A DNA stretch of 64,000 nt from Mycolicibacterium sp. P9-64 (GTDB lineage: Bacteria > Actinomycetota > Actinomycetes > Mycobacteriales > Mycobacteriaceae): contig NZ_NPKO01000009.1 of the NCBI RefSeq assembly GCF_008329605.1, forward strand, positions 1 to 64,000, written 5' to 3'. The notes beneath the pieces were generated by a model. That model saw only the letters and a list, made by a program, of their open reading frames with translations, ran no database searches and was not told the origin of the DNA. The position numbers and the translations under genes are program-made. This document shows positions 33,312 to 42,380 of this stretch, one piece after another. How positions within the stretch are numbered: position 1 is the stretch's first letter; the number at the start of each line of letters is the position of its first letter.

Positions 33312-34885
33312 CTGGCATGCCGTGGTTGACCGTGCTGTGGGCCGTCCCGATGGCAGGGGCGGCACTGGTGATCCTTCTGCCCGCGGCCGGACGGCACCTC
33401 GCGAAGTACGTTGCGCTTGGCATCTCGGTGGTCGTACTCGCCATCACGGTGGGACTTGCGGTCGGATTCGAGCCGGCCGGTGCGCAGTACCAGTTCGTCG
33501 AGGACCGCCAGTGGATCCCGTCGTTCGGCACCGGCTACATCCTCGGTATCGACGGCATCGCGCTGGCCCTCGTGGTGCTGACCGCCGTGCTGGTGCCGAT
33601 CCTGATCATCGCGGGCTGGAACGACGGCGGCGATCAGGCACGTTCCACACACACCTACCTGGCGCTGACGCTGGCCGTCGAGGGCATGGTGCTGATCTCG
33701 CTGGTCGCGCTCGACGTGCTGCTGTTCTACGTGTTCTTCGAGGCCATGCTGATCCCGCTGTACTTCCTGATCGGCGGCTTCGGGGGCGAGCACCGCAGCA
33801 AGGCAGCGGTGAAGTTCCTGCTGTACAACCTGTTCGGTGGCCTGATCATGCTGGCCGCGGTGATCGGGTTGTACGTCGCGACCGCCAACAGCGCCGCGTT
33901 CGATGCGGGCACGTTCGACTTCAGGGCGATCGTCGCCGCGGTGACCAATGGTCAACTCGGCATCAGCCCCGCGGTACTCAACGCGCTGTTCCTCGGCTTC
34001 ATGTTCGCGTTCGCGGTCAAGGCCCCGCTGTGGCCGTTCCACCGCTGGTTGCCCGACGCCGCGGTGGAGTCCACCCCCGCGACGGCAGTGTTGATGATGG
34101 CCGTCGTCGACAAGGTCGGCACGTTCGGCATGCTGCGCTACTGCCTTCAGTTGTTCCCAGACGCCTCGATGACGTTCCGCCCGTTGGTCATCACGCTGGC
34201 GGTCATCGGGATCGTCTACGGCGCGATCGTGGCGATCGGCCAGACCGACGTCATGCGCCTCATCGCGTACACGTCGATATCGCACTTCGGGTTCATCATC
34301 CTCGGCATCTTCGTAATGACCAGCCAGGGCCAGTCCGGGGCGACGCTCTACATGGTCAACCACGGCATCTCCACGGCTGCGCTGTTCCTGATCGCGGGAT
34401 TCCTGGTGTCCCGCAGGGGAAGTCGGGTCATCAACGACTTTGGCGGCGTGCAGAAGGTCGCGCCGATCCTGGCTGGCACGTTCCTGGTAGCCGGTTTGGC
34501 CACCTTGTCGCTACCGGGTCTCGCACCGTTCATCAGCGAGTTCCTGGTGCTGATCGGGACCTTCACCCGCTACCCCGCGTTCGCGGTGTTCGCATCGAGC
34601 GCCCTGGTGCTGTCGGCCATCTACATTCTGTGGGCGTATCAGCGGATGATGACGGGGCCGGTCAAGAGCGGCAACGAGAAGCTACGCGACCTGGTGCCGC
34701 GCGAGCTCGTCGCGATCGTCCCCCTGATCGCGATCCTGCTGGTGTTGGGGGTCTACCCGAAGCCCGCCCTCGATCTGATCAACCCTGCCGTTGGTCACAC
34801 GTTGACCACCATCGACCAGCAGGATCCGGCGCCACGCGTGGCCGACGGCAACCGTGACGAGCAATTCGGGCGAGGTGCGAAATGA
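33308..34885 (+). CDS. nuoM: NADH-quinone oxidoreductase subunit M
   Basis: The 525-residue antiporter-like proton-pumping subunit has YVFFEAMLIPLYFLIGGFGG (key Glu), AFAVKAPLWPFHRWLPDA (key Lys) and TSISHFGFIILG. GTG at 33308 overlaps the nuoL stop by 4 bases, as at other nuo junctions. ATG at 33317 is an alternative. Its end overlaps nuoN by 4 bases. Confidence 0.98.
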   Translation: MTGMPWLTVLWAVPMAGAALVILLPAAGRHLAKYVALGISVVVLAITVGLAVGFEPAGAQYQFVEDRQWIPSFGTGYILGIDGIALALVVLTAVLVPILIIAGWNDGGDQARSTHTYLALTLAVEGMVLISLVALDVLLFYVFFEAMLIPLYFLIGGFGGEHRSKAAVKFLLYNLFGGLIMLAAVIGLYVATANSAAFDAGTFDFRAIVAAVTNGQLGISPAVLNALFLGFMFAFAVKAPLWPFHRWLPDAAVESTPATAVLMMAVVDKVGTFGMLRYCLQLFPDASMTFRPLVITLAVIGIVYGAIVAIGQTDVMRLIAYTSISHFGFIILGIFVMTSQGQSGATLYMVNHGISTAALFLIAGFLVSRRGSRVINDFGGVQKVAPILAGTFLVAGLATLSLPGLAPFISEFLVLIGTFTRYPAFAVFASSALVLSAIYILWAYQRMMTGPVKSGNEKLRDLVPRELVAIVPLIAILLVLGVYPKPALDLINPAVGHTLTTIDQQDPAPRVADGNRDEQFGRGAK

Positions 34886-36459
34886 CCGTCACACCACCGT
34901 CAGTCGAGTACTGGCTGTTGTTGCCGATGCTGATCGTGTTCGGTGTCGCCGTCATCGGCGTGCTCGTCGAGGCGTTCGTGCCTCGCGGCGCCCGTTACCG
35001 CGTGCAGCTGGCCCTGGCCATCGGCGGCCAGCTGGCCGCGCTGATCGCCGTGGTCAAGGCGTGGGCGGATCTGCACTCGACAGAGGGTCAGACCGCCGTC
35101 GCTGGTGCCGTCGCCGTCGACAGACCCGCGCTCTTCCTGCAGGGCACACTGCTGTTGGTCGGCCTCCTCGGCACGTTGCTGATGGCCGAACGCCGGCTTC
35201 CCGCCGAGGTGGGCGCCGAGGTCGGAGCGGATGGTCTCGACGCGTTCACCTCACAGGCCGCGGCGATCCCAGGCAGCGTGGCCGAGAAGATCGCGACGAA
35301 AACCGGTGTCGCGCAGACGGAGATCTTCCCGCTGACGATGTTCGCAATCGGCGGCATGATGTTGTTCCCCGCCTCCGACGACCTGCTGACGATGTTCATC
35401 GCCCTCGAGGTGTTCTCGCTGCCGCTGTACCTGATGTGCGGCCTGGCCCGGCGCCGGCGACTGTTATCGCAAGAGGCCGCGCTGAAGTACTTCCTGCTCG
35501 GCGCGTTCGCGTCGGCGTTCTTCCTGTACGGCGTCGCGCTGCTGTACGGCTACTCCGGTGGGCTGAGCCTGAGCGGGATCCGCGACGAGGTTGCGTCGAG
35601 CTCGGACAACCCGTCGCTGGCGCTGATCGGCATGGCTCTGTTGTCGGTCGGTCTGCTGTTCAAAGTAGGTGCCGTGCCGTTCCATTCGTGGATCCCCGAC
35701 GTCTATCAGGGCGCGCCCACGCCGATCACCGCGTTCATGGCAGCGGCCACCAAGATTGCGGCGTTCGGCGCGACGCTGCGCATCTTCTACGTCGCACTTC
35801 CCGGTCTCGAGGACGACTGGCGGCCCCTGATGTGGGCGGTCGCGATCCTGACCATGGTCGTCGGCACGGTGACGGCAGTGGCGCAGACCGACGTCAAGCG
35901 CATGCTGGCCTACTCGTCGGTGGCGCACACCGGCTTCATCCTGACCGGTGTCATCGCACTCAACCCCGACGGCCTCTCGGCGACGTTGTTCTACCTGTTC
36001 GCGTATGGGTTCAGCACCCTCGGCGCCTTCGCCGTGGTGAGCCTGGTGCGCAACACGGCCGGTGAGGAAGAGACCGACATGTCCCGCTGGGCCGGGCTCG
36101 GGCGGCAGCATCCCCTGGTGGGCGTGGTGTTCTCGCTCTTCCTGCTTGCCTTCGCCGGCATCCCGTTGACCAGTGGTTTCGTCGGGAAGTTCGCGGTCTT
36201 CAAGGCGGCCGCCGAGGGTGGTGCCACACCTTTGGTGATCGTGGGTGTGGTCGCCAGCGCCGTCGCGGCCTACTTCTACGTGCGGCTGATCGTGCTGATG
36301 TTCTTCACCGAACCGCCCGCCGATCCGCCGACGGTCGTCGTGCCGAGTGCGTTGAGCACGGCGACGGTGACGCTGACCGCGGCCATCACACTCGCGCTCG
36401 GCGCGTTGCCGCAGCCGCTGCTCGACCTGGTCGACCATGCGGTCCAGTTCGTGCGCTAG
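34882..36459 (+). CDS. nuoN: NADH-quinone oxidoreductase subunit N
   Basis: The 525-residue third antiporter-like subunit has FIALEVFSLPLYLMCG, VGAVPFHSWIPDVYQGAPTP (key Lys region FKVGAVPFHSW) and AYSSVAHTGFILTG. It includes a soluble insert (about residues 105-145) after the third helix, as in other mycobacteria. It closes the nuo set; an enoyl-CoA hydratase gene starts 9 bases later. Confidence 0.98.
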   Translation: MTVTPPSVEYWLLLPMLIVFGVAVIGVLVEAFVPRGARYRVQLALAIGGQLAALIAVVKAWADLHSTEGQTAVAGAVAVDRPALFLQGTLLLVGLLGTLLMAERRLPAEVGAEVGADGLDAFTSQAAAIPGSVAEKIATKTGVAQTEIFPLTMFAIGGMMLFPASDDLLTMFIALEVFSLPLYLMCGLARRRRLLSQEAALKYFLLGAFASAFFLYGVALLYGYSGGLSLSGIRDEVASSSDNPSLALIGMALLSVGLLFKVGAVPFHSWIPDVYQGAPTPITAFMAAATKIAAFGATLRIFYVALPGLEDDWRPLMWAVAILTMVVGTVTAVAQTDVKRMLAYSSVAHTGFILTGVIALNPDGLSATLFYLFAYGFSTLGAFAVVSLVRNTAGEEETDMSRWAGLGRQHPLVGVVFSLFLLAFAGIPLTSGFVGKFAVFKAAAEGGATPLVIVGVVASAVAAYFYVRLIVLMFFTEPPADPPTVVVPSALSTATVTLTAAITLALGALPQPLLDLVDHAVQFVR

Positions 36460-36468
36460 CGTGCGATC

Positions 36469-37245
36469 GTGACCGACGACGCGCTGGTGACCCGTACCGT
36501 CCGCGGCGCCGTGCTGGTGTTGACGATGAACCGTCCGGCGGCCCGAAACGCGTTGAACCGCGAGCTGATCAGGTCGCTGTATGCGGCGCTGAAGTCCGCC
36601 GACGCCGATGATTCGGTGCGTGCCGTCGTGCTCACGGGCGCCGACCCCGCGTTCTGCGCGGGCGTCGATCTGAAGGAGGCAGCCCGCGACGGCCTGAAGT
36701 ACTTCGCCGAGTTCAAGTCGAACAGCTGCATCAGGGCCGTCGCCGACATGCACATCCCGACGATCGGTGCGGTCAACGGCGCGACGTTCACCGGTGGGTT
36801 GGAGTTGGCGCTGGGCTGCGACTTCCTGATCGCCTCGGAGCGGGCAGTGTTCGCCGATACCCATGCGCGCGTGGGGATCCTGCCAGGCGGCGGGATGACC
36901 GCCCGACTCCCCCAGGTCGTCGGCGCCGCGATGGCGCGACGCATGTCGATGACCGGCGAGCTCGTCGACGCCGCCCGTGCCGAGCGGATCGGATTGGTGA
37001 CCGAGGTGGTGGCCCACGATCGCCTGCTCGATCGCGCCGTCGAGCTCGCCGGCCAGATCGCTGAGGTGCCCAAGCCAACGATGTTGGGGCTCAAGGAGAT
37101 CTACGCGAGGGGGGCGGCAGCCGTCGTCGACCCTGCGCTGGCTGCCGAGGGCGCGATCGCCGGTGCCCAGGAGCACGACCTGGCGGGGCTTGAGCAACGC
37201 CGGCTCGACGTCATCAGCAGAAACAAGTCGCAGATCAATCGCTGA
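36469..37245 (+). CDS. Enoyl-CoA hydratase/isomerase family protein
   Basis: The 258-residue crotonase has MNRPAARNALNREL, the oxyanion-hole GADPAFCAGVDLKE, NGATFTGGLELALGCDFLIA and ARVGILPGGGMTARLP. In the last segment the usual catalytic Glu position of crotonase is not obvious, so hydratase chemistry is uncertain. GTG start 9 bases after nuoN suggests read-through from the nuo operon. Its last 11 bases overlap the convergent carboxylesterase. Confidence 0.9.
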   Translation: MTDDALVTRTVRGAVLVLTMNRPAARNALNRELIRSLYAALKSADADDSVRAVVLTGADPAFCAGVDLKEAARDGLKYFAEFKSNSCIRAVADMHIPTIGAVNGATFTGGLELALGCDFLIASERAVFADTHARVGILPGGGMTARLPQVVGAAMARRMSMTGELVDAARAERIGLVTEVVAHDRLLDRAVELAGQIAEVPKPTMLGLKEIYARGAAAVVDPALAAEGAIAGAQEHDLAGLEQRRLDVISRNKSQINR

Positions 37246-38740
37246 CCTGCAGCGGAAACGGCTCGAACTCGTAGCCGGCCCAGATCGCCTGCGATACCTG
37301 CTCGGGGTACCGCGCGACCGTCGACTCGGCGCCGAAGACGCGGGTGAGTTGGCCTGTCGCGTCGTACTGCGGCCACCCAGGGTCGCCGTTCTGGGCGAAT
37401 GACTGCCAGGCTCGGCCCATGTCGTCGGAGAGCGCGACGGCCTTCGCCGGAGGTGGCGTCCCGTAGAGCTGGGCGCCGTACGGCGAGCCGAGGGTGCCGA
37501 AGACCGCGGGGATCTCCACGGTGTGCGCCGCGCCGATTGGCGTTGCATCCCAGCAGAATTCGTAGAGGTACGTGCGGCCACCAGATGCGGTGTGCGCCTG
37601 GGCCAGATGCAGGGTGGGCATCCGGTATACGAAGTCCGAGCACACGAGCTGGTACAGCTCGGCGTGATCGGCGCCGGGATGGGCTGCCCGGTACTCCTTA
37701 GCCGCACTCGGTCGTGGCGGCAGCGTGCGCAGGGCCCGCTCGGACGCCGCTTCGGTGACGCTCTGCGGACCGCCTGCCCCGGCGATCACGATGTTGTACT
37801 CGTCGCGGTTGTGGCCGACGAGCAAGTCGACGCCGCGGGCTGCTCCCGCGGCCATCGCCTGCCACGGGCTTGCGGGTACGACGGTTCCGTCCACCACGGG
37901 CCCGAAGATCGCCCCGCGCACTGCCCTGCCGTATCCCCAACGGTCCTCGTGCCCTGGCGCGCTGGCCTCGACCTCCGTCGCGGCCAGCACCAAGTCCGGC
38001 GCCGGCACCGCGGCGAGGTCGGCGAGTGTCGGACCGCGGCCCACCCGACGGGCGACCATGCCCGCGATGTCGCCTGCGAGGTCGACGCCGAACATCACCG
38101 CGGGCACGCTCTCGGCGATGCCCCTGTGCAGGAGTCCGACCGCGGGCGGCGCGCACATCAACAACGCCACGGATGCTGCACCCGCCGATTCGCCGAACAC
38201 CGTGACGTTCGCAGGGTCTCCGCCGAACGACGCGATGTTCTCGTTGACCCAACGCAATCCGGCGATCTGGTCGAGCAGACCGCGGTTGGGCGGGGCGCCG
38301 TCGATCAGCATGAAGCCCTCGACGCCTACGCGATAGTTGATGGTGACCACGACGGCGCCCCGGGCTGCGAGGTGGGAACCGTCGTACTCGGGCTCTGCGC
38401 CGGAACCCGAGGTGAACCTGCCGCCGTGGATCCACACCATCACCGGCAATCTTGTCGCTTCGGTGCTCTGGGCGAGCGAAGCGACGGGGGGATGGGTGCT
38501 GGGAGTCCAGACGTTGGCGGTCAGCCACTCGTCGGTCGACGTGATCCGATCAGGTTGCGGTGGAGGCGAATCGAACTCCAGCGCATCGCGCACGCCGTCC
38601 CACGCGTCGTGCGGGACTGGCGCCGCGAACCGCAATGATCCGACCGGTGGTTGCGCATAGGGGATTCCGCGGAACACGGAAACACCGTTCCCCGCCGCGC
38701 CACGCACCCTCCCCGATCTCGTCGCGACAACCGGCGTCAC
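37235..38740 (-). CDS. Type B carboxylesterase
   Basis: The 501-residue protein has the type B signatures FRGIPYAQPPVGSLRF, VMVWIHGGRF (oxyanion hole) and the nucleophile elbow VFGESAGAASVALLM. No signal peptide is visible. The segment PPVASLAQSTEA before VMVWIHGG is encoded by a copy of the dispersed repeat, an in-frame insertion. The GTG start overlaps the stop of the TetR-PIG-L gene by 4 bases, so the two are co-translated. Substrate unknown. Confidence 0.93.
   Translation of the reverse strand: MTPVVATRSGRVRGAAGNGVSVFRGIPYAQPPVGSLRFAAPVPHDAWDGVRDALEFDSPPPQPDRITSTDEWLTANVWTPSTHPPVASLAQSTEATRLPVMVWIHGGRFTSGSGAEPEYDGSHLAARGAVVVTINYRVGVEGFMLIDGAPPNRGLLDQIAGLRWVNENIASFGGDPANVTVFGESAGAASVALLMCAPPAVGLLHRGIAESVPAVMFGVDLAGDIAGMVARRVGRGPTLADLAAVPAPDLVLAATEVEASAPGHEDRWGYGRAVRGAIFGPVVDGTVVPASPWQAMAAGAARGVDLLVGHNRDEYNIVIAGAGGPQSVTEAASERALRTLPPRPSAAKEYRAAHPGADHAELYQLVCSDFVYRMPTLHLAQAHTASGGRTYLYEFCWDATPIGAAHTVEIPAVFGTLGSPYGAQLYGTPPPAKAVALSDDMGRAWQSFAQNGDPGWPQYDATGQLTRVFGAESTVARYPEQVSQAIWAGYEFEPFPLQVSD
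38471..38492 (+). repeat. GCGAGCGAAGCGACGGG repeat copy inside a carboxylesterase gene
   Basis: The copy has a six-G run (GACGGGGGGAT). It is translated on the minus strand as PPVASLA just before the oxyanion-hole strand of the esterase. Confidence 0.8.
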
Positions 38741-40050
38741 CTCGCGGGCCTTCGCTGGATGAACGCCACCGTGCGCTGACCGCCGAACTCCGGTCGCACC
38801 GGGGTCGCGGCGTCGACCTCGGTGCGGGCCTGTTCGCCGACGGGGGTGTCGGGGTCGAGCACCGACAGGTATACGGCATGCGCCTCCAGCGAGGCAACGG
38901 CCGTCTCAACGTGCGCGTCCACCACCTCGCAGTGGGTGGTGTCGGGGCCGCACTCGAAGAGCCACCGCGGCGGTTCGGCCAGCGAGTCGTAGGCCGCGGC
39001 AACGGCATTGGAGAACTCGATGTGGTCGCGCTGGTTCGGCATACCCGGCCCCCACTCCGCGCCGCCGTAAATCGTGACGACCATCTCGGGCGCCAGTGCC
39101 GTGATGGTTTCGGCGATCTTGGTACGCAGCGCGGGGGTGTCGCGGATGTCGCTGTCCGGGAAGTCCCAGAACTGAACACCGGTAACGCCGACGACTGCGG
39201 CCGAGCGCCGTTGCTCTCCTTCGCGCAGCGGGCCTGCTTCGGCGGGTGGCATGCCCTCGATGCCCATTTCGCCGCGCGAGGCGAGCGCGTAGTGCACTGC
39301 CTTGCCCTCCGCCGTCCACTTCGCGACCGCCGCCGAACACCCGTACTCGGGGTCGTCGGGATGCGGCACCAAGACCAGCGCAGTGGTCCAGTCGGTCGGA
39401 AAGGGTTGCGGTGCCATCCGTTCCGGCATCACACCGTGCACCACGATCGCGGCAGTCTGGTCGACCCACTCGTCATCGAGTTCGAGGCTCGGTGCCAGCA
39501 GCAGACGAAGAAGCGTTGCCCCGCCGATGATCTCGATCAACCGGCCGGCGTCGACGTCGACGTGTGTCTGGCCTCGCTGCACAGCGTGGGCCAGACGTGT
39601 CCCGACCACGCCGAACACATCGGCGAAGCGGCTCACCACCCGAGCGCTCAGCTCGGCGTCGTCGGCCATGTCCGCGATCAGCCCGGGCAGCGCTGCCCGC
39701 ACCACGGGGCTGCTGAAGACGTCACGGGTCGCCGCGATCATCGATCGCACGTCGGCCGCGATGTCGCCCTCGGGTGCGGTCAGCGCGGTCGGTGCGACCG
39801 GGAAGGTCGCCTCGTGGACGAGTTCCGCCTTGCTCGACCAGCGCCGGTACAGCGCAGTCTTGGTGGTGCCAGCCCGCTCCGCGACGGCGGCCATCGTGAG
39901 ATTCGAATAGCCGATTTCGACGAGCAGATCCGCCGTCGCGCCGAGTATGGCAGCGTCGATACGCGGGTCGCGTGGGCGGCCCGCGGCAGTAGCGCTTTGT
40001 GCTCCTAGCGTGCGCGTGGTCTTGTCAATCCCTGGCCGGTCTGCTTTCAT
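38737..40050 (-). CDS. TetR regulator fused to a PIG-L (LmbE-type) deacetylase
   Basis: One continuous 437-residue frame joins two normally separate proteins. Residues about 25-80 are a TetR helix-turn-helix (ILGATADLLVEIGYSNLTMA, GTTKTALYRRWSSKAELV), and 85-210 a TetR ligand domain. Residues about 222-437 are a PIG-L domain with the zinc motif VPHPDDPEYG (His230, Asp232, Asp233) and NQRDHIEFSNAV (His343). PIG-L enzymes are zinc N-deacetylases acting on N-acetyl sugars and related amides, for example MshB and Mca in mycothiol metabolism. The ATG at 40050 lies 1 base from a perfect palindrome. The esterase gene follows with a 4-base overlap. Confidence 0.9.
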   Translation of the reverse strand: MKADRPGIDKTTRTLGAQSATAAGRPRDPRIDAAILGATADLLVEIGYSNLTMAAVAERAGTTKTALYRRWSSKAELVHEATFPVAPTALTAPEGDIAADVRSMIAATRDVFSSPVVRAALPGLIADMADDAELSARVVSRFADVFGVVGTRLAHAVQRGQTHVDVDAGRLIEIIGGATLLRLLLAPSLELDDEWVDQTAAIVVHGVMPERMAPQPFPTDWTTALVLVPHPDDPEYGCSAAVAKWTAEGKAVHYALASRGEMGIEGMPPAEAGPLREGEQRRSAAVVGVTGVQFWDFPDSDIRDTPALRTKIAETITALAPEMVVTIYGGAEWGPGMPNQRDHIEFSNAVAAAYDSLAEPPRWLFECGPDTTHCEVVDAHVETAVASLEAHAVYLSVLDPDTPVGEQARTEVDAATPVRPEFGGQRTVAFIQRRPAR

Positions 40051-40051
40051 A

Positions 40052-40070
40052 ACGCTACGAACCGTAGCGT
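40052..40070. promoter_or_regulatory. Perfect palindromic operator of the TetR-PIG-L locus
   Basis: ACGCTACG-AAC-CGTAGCGT has two perfect 8-base arms around 3 bases. It sits immediately before the start codon of the fusion gene and 52 bases before the divergent APH-like gene. It is the obvious site for autoregulation by the TetR domain. Confidence 0.75.
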
Positions 40071-40076
40071 AATGAT

Positions 40077-40096
40077 CTCCCGTCGCTTCGCTCGCC
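40077..40096 (-). repeat. GCGAGCGAAGCGACGGG repeat copy, inverted, in a 5' leader
   Basis: Reverse-oriented copy of the dispersed repeat between the palindromic operator and the ribosome-binding site of the APH-like gene. It would be transcribed in the leader of that mRNA. Confidence 0.75.
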
Positions 40097-40122
40097 CCGT
40101 CATTGCTTGGAAGGGTAAACCT

Positions 40123-41259
40123 GTGGCTACCGAACCGGCGGTCGAAGAAATCAGCCGACTGCAGCACTCCTCGCGAGACGTCACCACACTCCCCTCGGTG
40201 ATGTCGCAGTGGCTGTCGACCGTGATGCCAGGAGGTGTGGCCCCGGACGTAACGATCGAAAGCGGTGTCGAGTCCAACGGAATGTCGTCGGAGACCATCA
40301 TTCTGACCGGCCGGTGGGAGAAAGACGGCCAATCCGTCGAACAGAAGTGGGTGGCCAGGGTGGCGCCGCGCGCCGAGGACGTTCCGGTGTTCAAGGACTA
40401 CCGCCTCGACCACCAATTCGAGGTCATCCGACTGGTCGGAGAACTCACCGACGTTCCGGTGCCGGTGGTGCGGTGGATCGACACCAATGGCGACGTGCTG
40501 GGCACGCCGTTCTTTCTGATGGATCACGTGTCCGGCATCGTGCCGCCCGACGTCATGCCGTACACGTTCGGCGGCAACTGGTTCGCCGACGCACCCGTCG
40601 AGCGACAGCGCGAACTGCAGGATTCCACCGTCGAGGTGCTGGCGAAGCTGCACGCGATCCCCGACGCGGAGAAGACGTTCGGCTTCCTGTCCGAGATCGA
40701 CCCGCCCGGTGACACGCCGCTGCGCAGGCACTTCGGCTGGCTCAAGGACTGGTACGAGTTCGCGGTGATCGACGCCGGCCGCTCGGAGCTGGTCGAGCGC
40801 GCGCTGGCCTGGCTCGAGGACAACTTCCCCACCGACGTCGCCGCCTCGCCATCGGTGTTGACGTGGGGCGACTCGCGCATCGGCAACGTGCTCTACGAGG
40901 ACTTCCGGCCCGTAGCGGTACTGGACTGGGAGATGGCGACAGTGGGGCCGCGCGAGCTCGACGTGTCGTGGATCATCTTCGCGCACATGGTGTTCCAGGA
41001 ACTTGCCGGCCTGGCCGGCCTGCCGGGGCTGCCCGACGTCATGCGCGAGGAGGACGTGCGCGAGACCTATACGCGGCTGACGGGTGCCGAACTGGGCGAC
41101 CTTCGGTGGTTCTACGTCTATTCCGGGGTGATCTGGTGCTGCGTGTTCATGCGCACCGGGGCACGGCGGGTCCGGTTCGGTGAGATCGAGAAGATCGACG
41201 ACTTGGAGTCGACGTTCTACCACGGGGGCCTGTTGAAGCGGCTGATTGGAGACAACTGA
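40123..41259 (+). CDS. APH-like phosphotransferase family protein
   Basis: The 378-residue protein has a kinase-like fold: KWVARVAPRAEDVPVFKDYRLDHQFEV, the catalytic loop LTWGDSRIGNVLYEDF (WGD replaces the usual HGD, with Asn kept) and the metal Asp in AVLDWEMATVGPRELD. GTG at 40123 with AAGGG 7 bases upstream is preferred. ATG at 40072 would translate the inverted repeat. Homologues in mycobacteria are often linked to FadE and steroid or fatty acid genes. It is divergent from TetR-PIG-L and joined to the next gene. Confidence 0.85.
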   Translation: MATEPAVEEISRLQHSSRDVTTLPSVMSQWLSTVMPGGVAPDVTIESGVESNGMSSETIILTGRWEKDGQSVEQKWVARVAPRAEDVPVFKDYRLDHQFEVIRLVGELTDVPVPVVRWIDTNGDVLGTPFFLMDHVSGIVPPDVMPYTFGGNWFADAPVERQRELQDSTVEVLAKLHAIPDAEKTFGFLSEIDPPGDTPLRRHFGWLKDWYEFAVIDAGRSELVERALAWLEDNFPTDVAASPSVLTWGDSRIGNVLYEDFRPVAVLDWEMATVGPRELDVSWIIFAHMVFQELAGLAGLPGLPDVMREEDVRETYTRLTGAELGDLRWFYVYSGVIWCCVFMRTGARRVRFGEIEKIDDLESTFYHGGLLKRLIGDN

Positions 41260-42374
41260 TGCTCGGCCCGATGGATGAGTTTCCCGTACACCAGATTCCA
41301 CAACCGATCGCCTGGCCTGGATCGTCGGACCGGAACTTCTACGACCGGTCCTACTTCAACGGGCACGACCGGACCGGCGACGTCTTCTTCATCACCGGCC
41401 TGGGCTATTACCCAAACCTCGGGGTGAAGGACGCGTTCTTCCTGATTCGGCGCGGCGATACGCAGACGGCGGTGCACCTGTCCGACGCGATCGACCAGGA
41501 CCGACTCAACCAGCACGTCCTCGGCTACCGCGTCGAGGTCGACGAGCCGTTGCACCGGCTGCGCATCGTGCTCGACGAGACCGACGGCATCGCCGCCGAG
41601 CTGACCTGGAACGGGCTATTCGACGTCGTCCAGGAGCAGCGCCACGTCCTGCGCACCGGCACCCGGATCACGTTGGACGCGCAGCGGTTCGCGCAATTGG
41701 GTTCGTGGAGCGGACGCATCGCGATCGACGGCGAGGAGATCACCGTCGACCCGTCGGTGTGGATCGGGTCTCGCGATCGGTCGTGGGGGATCAGGCCGAT
41801 CGGCGAGTCCGAACCCGCTGGGCGGCCAGCCGATCCGCCGTTCGAGGGCATGTGGTGGCTCTACGTGCCGATCGCGTTCGACGACTTCTCGATCGTCATC
41901 ATCATCCAGGAGGACCACACGGGGTTCCGTTCGCTGAACGACTGCACGCGAGTCTGGAAGGACGGCCGCGTCGAGCAGTTGGGTTGGCCGAGGGTCAAGA
42001 TCCACTACAACTCCGGCACCCGGATTCCGACCGGGGCGACCATCGACGCGACGGCGGCGGACGGCTCCCCCGTGCACTTTGACGTCGAATCCAAACTCCC
42101 GGTGCCGATCCACGTCGGCGGCGGGTACGGGGGCGACTCGGACTGGATTCACGGCATGTGGAGGGGCGAGAAGTTCACCGAGCGCCTGACCTACGACATG
42201 ACCGACCCGGCCATCGTCGGCAGGGCTGGCTTCGGGGTCATCGACCACGTCGGGCGGGCGGTGTGCACTTCAGCGGACGGCACGCCGGCCGAGGGCTGGG
42301 GTCTGTTCGAGCACGGCGCGCTGGGCCGTCACGACCCGTCGGGCTTCGCCGACTGGCTGACCGTCGCACCCTAG
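41259..42374 (+). CDS. Conserved protein, lipocalin/AttH-like fold suspected
   Basis: The 371-residue protein starts with an ATG sharing one base with the APH stop. It is beta-rich with many Trp residues (FEGMWWLYVPIAFDDFSIVIII, DPSVWIGSRDRSWGIRP, GDSDWIHGMWRGEKF). This looks like the DUF7064/DUF7065 or AttH/CrtC-type two-lipocalin layout, but I cannot confirm the family. No signal peptide is seen. Coupling to the APH-like gene suggests a shared lipid-like substrate. Confidence 0.65.
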   Translation: MLGPMDEFPVHQIPQPIAWPGSSDRNFYDRSYFNGHDRTGDVFFITGLGYYPNLGVKDAFFLIRRGDTQTAVHLSDAIDQDRLNQHVLGYRVEVDEPLHRLRIVLDETDGIAAELTWNGLFDVVQEQRHVLRTGTRITLDAQRFAQLGSWSGRIAIDGEEITVDPSVWIGSRDRSWGIRPIGESEPAGRPADPPFEGMWWLYVPIAFDDFSIVIIIQEDHTGFRSLNDCTRVWKDGRVEQLGWPRVKIHYNSGTRIPTGATIDATAADGSPVHFDVESKLPVPIHVGGGYGGDSDWIHGMWRGEKFTERLTYDMTDPAIVGRAGFGVIDHVGRAVCTSADGTPAEGWGLFEHGALGRHDPSGFADWLTVAP

Positions 42375-42380
42375 ACATGA

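Noticed and set aside
31692..33365. 557-residue open frame antisense to nuoL, and similar long antisense frames at 35464-37707 (747 residues) and 2718-4280 (520 residues)
   Set aside because: They lie opposite clear nuo and fadE genes, are rich in His/Arg/Gln with no domain pattern, and are the usual shadows of high-GC coding DNA.
40051..41301. Upstream in-frame extension that would make the TetR-PIG-L protein 854 residues long
   Set aside because: It runs antisense through the APH-like gene, crosses the palindromic operator, and the added sequence has no recognisable domain.
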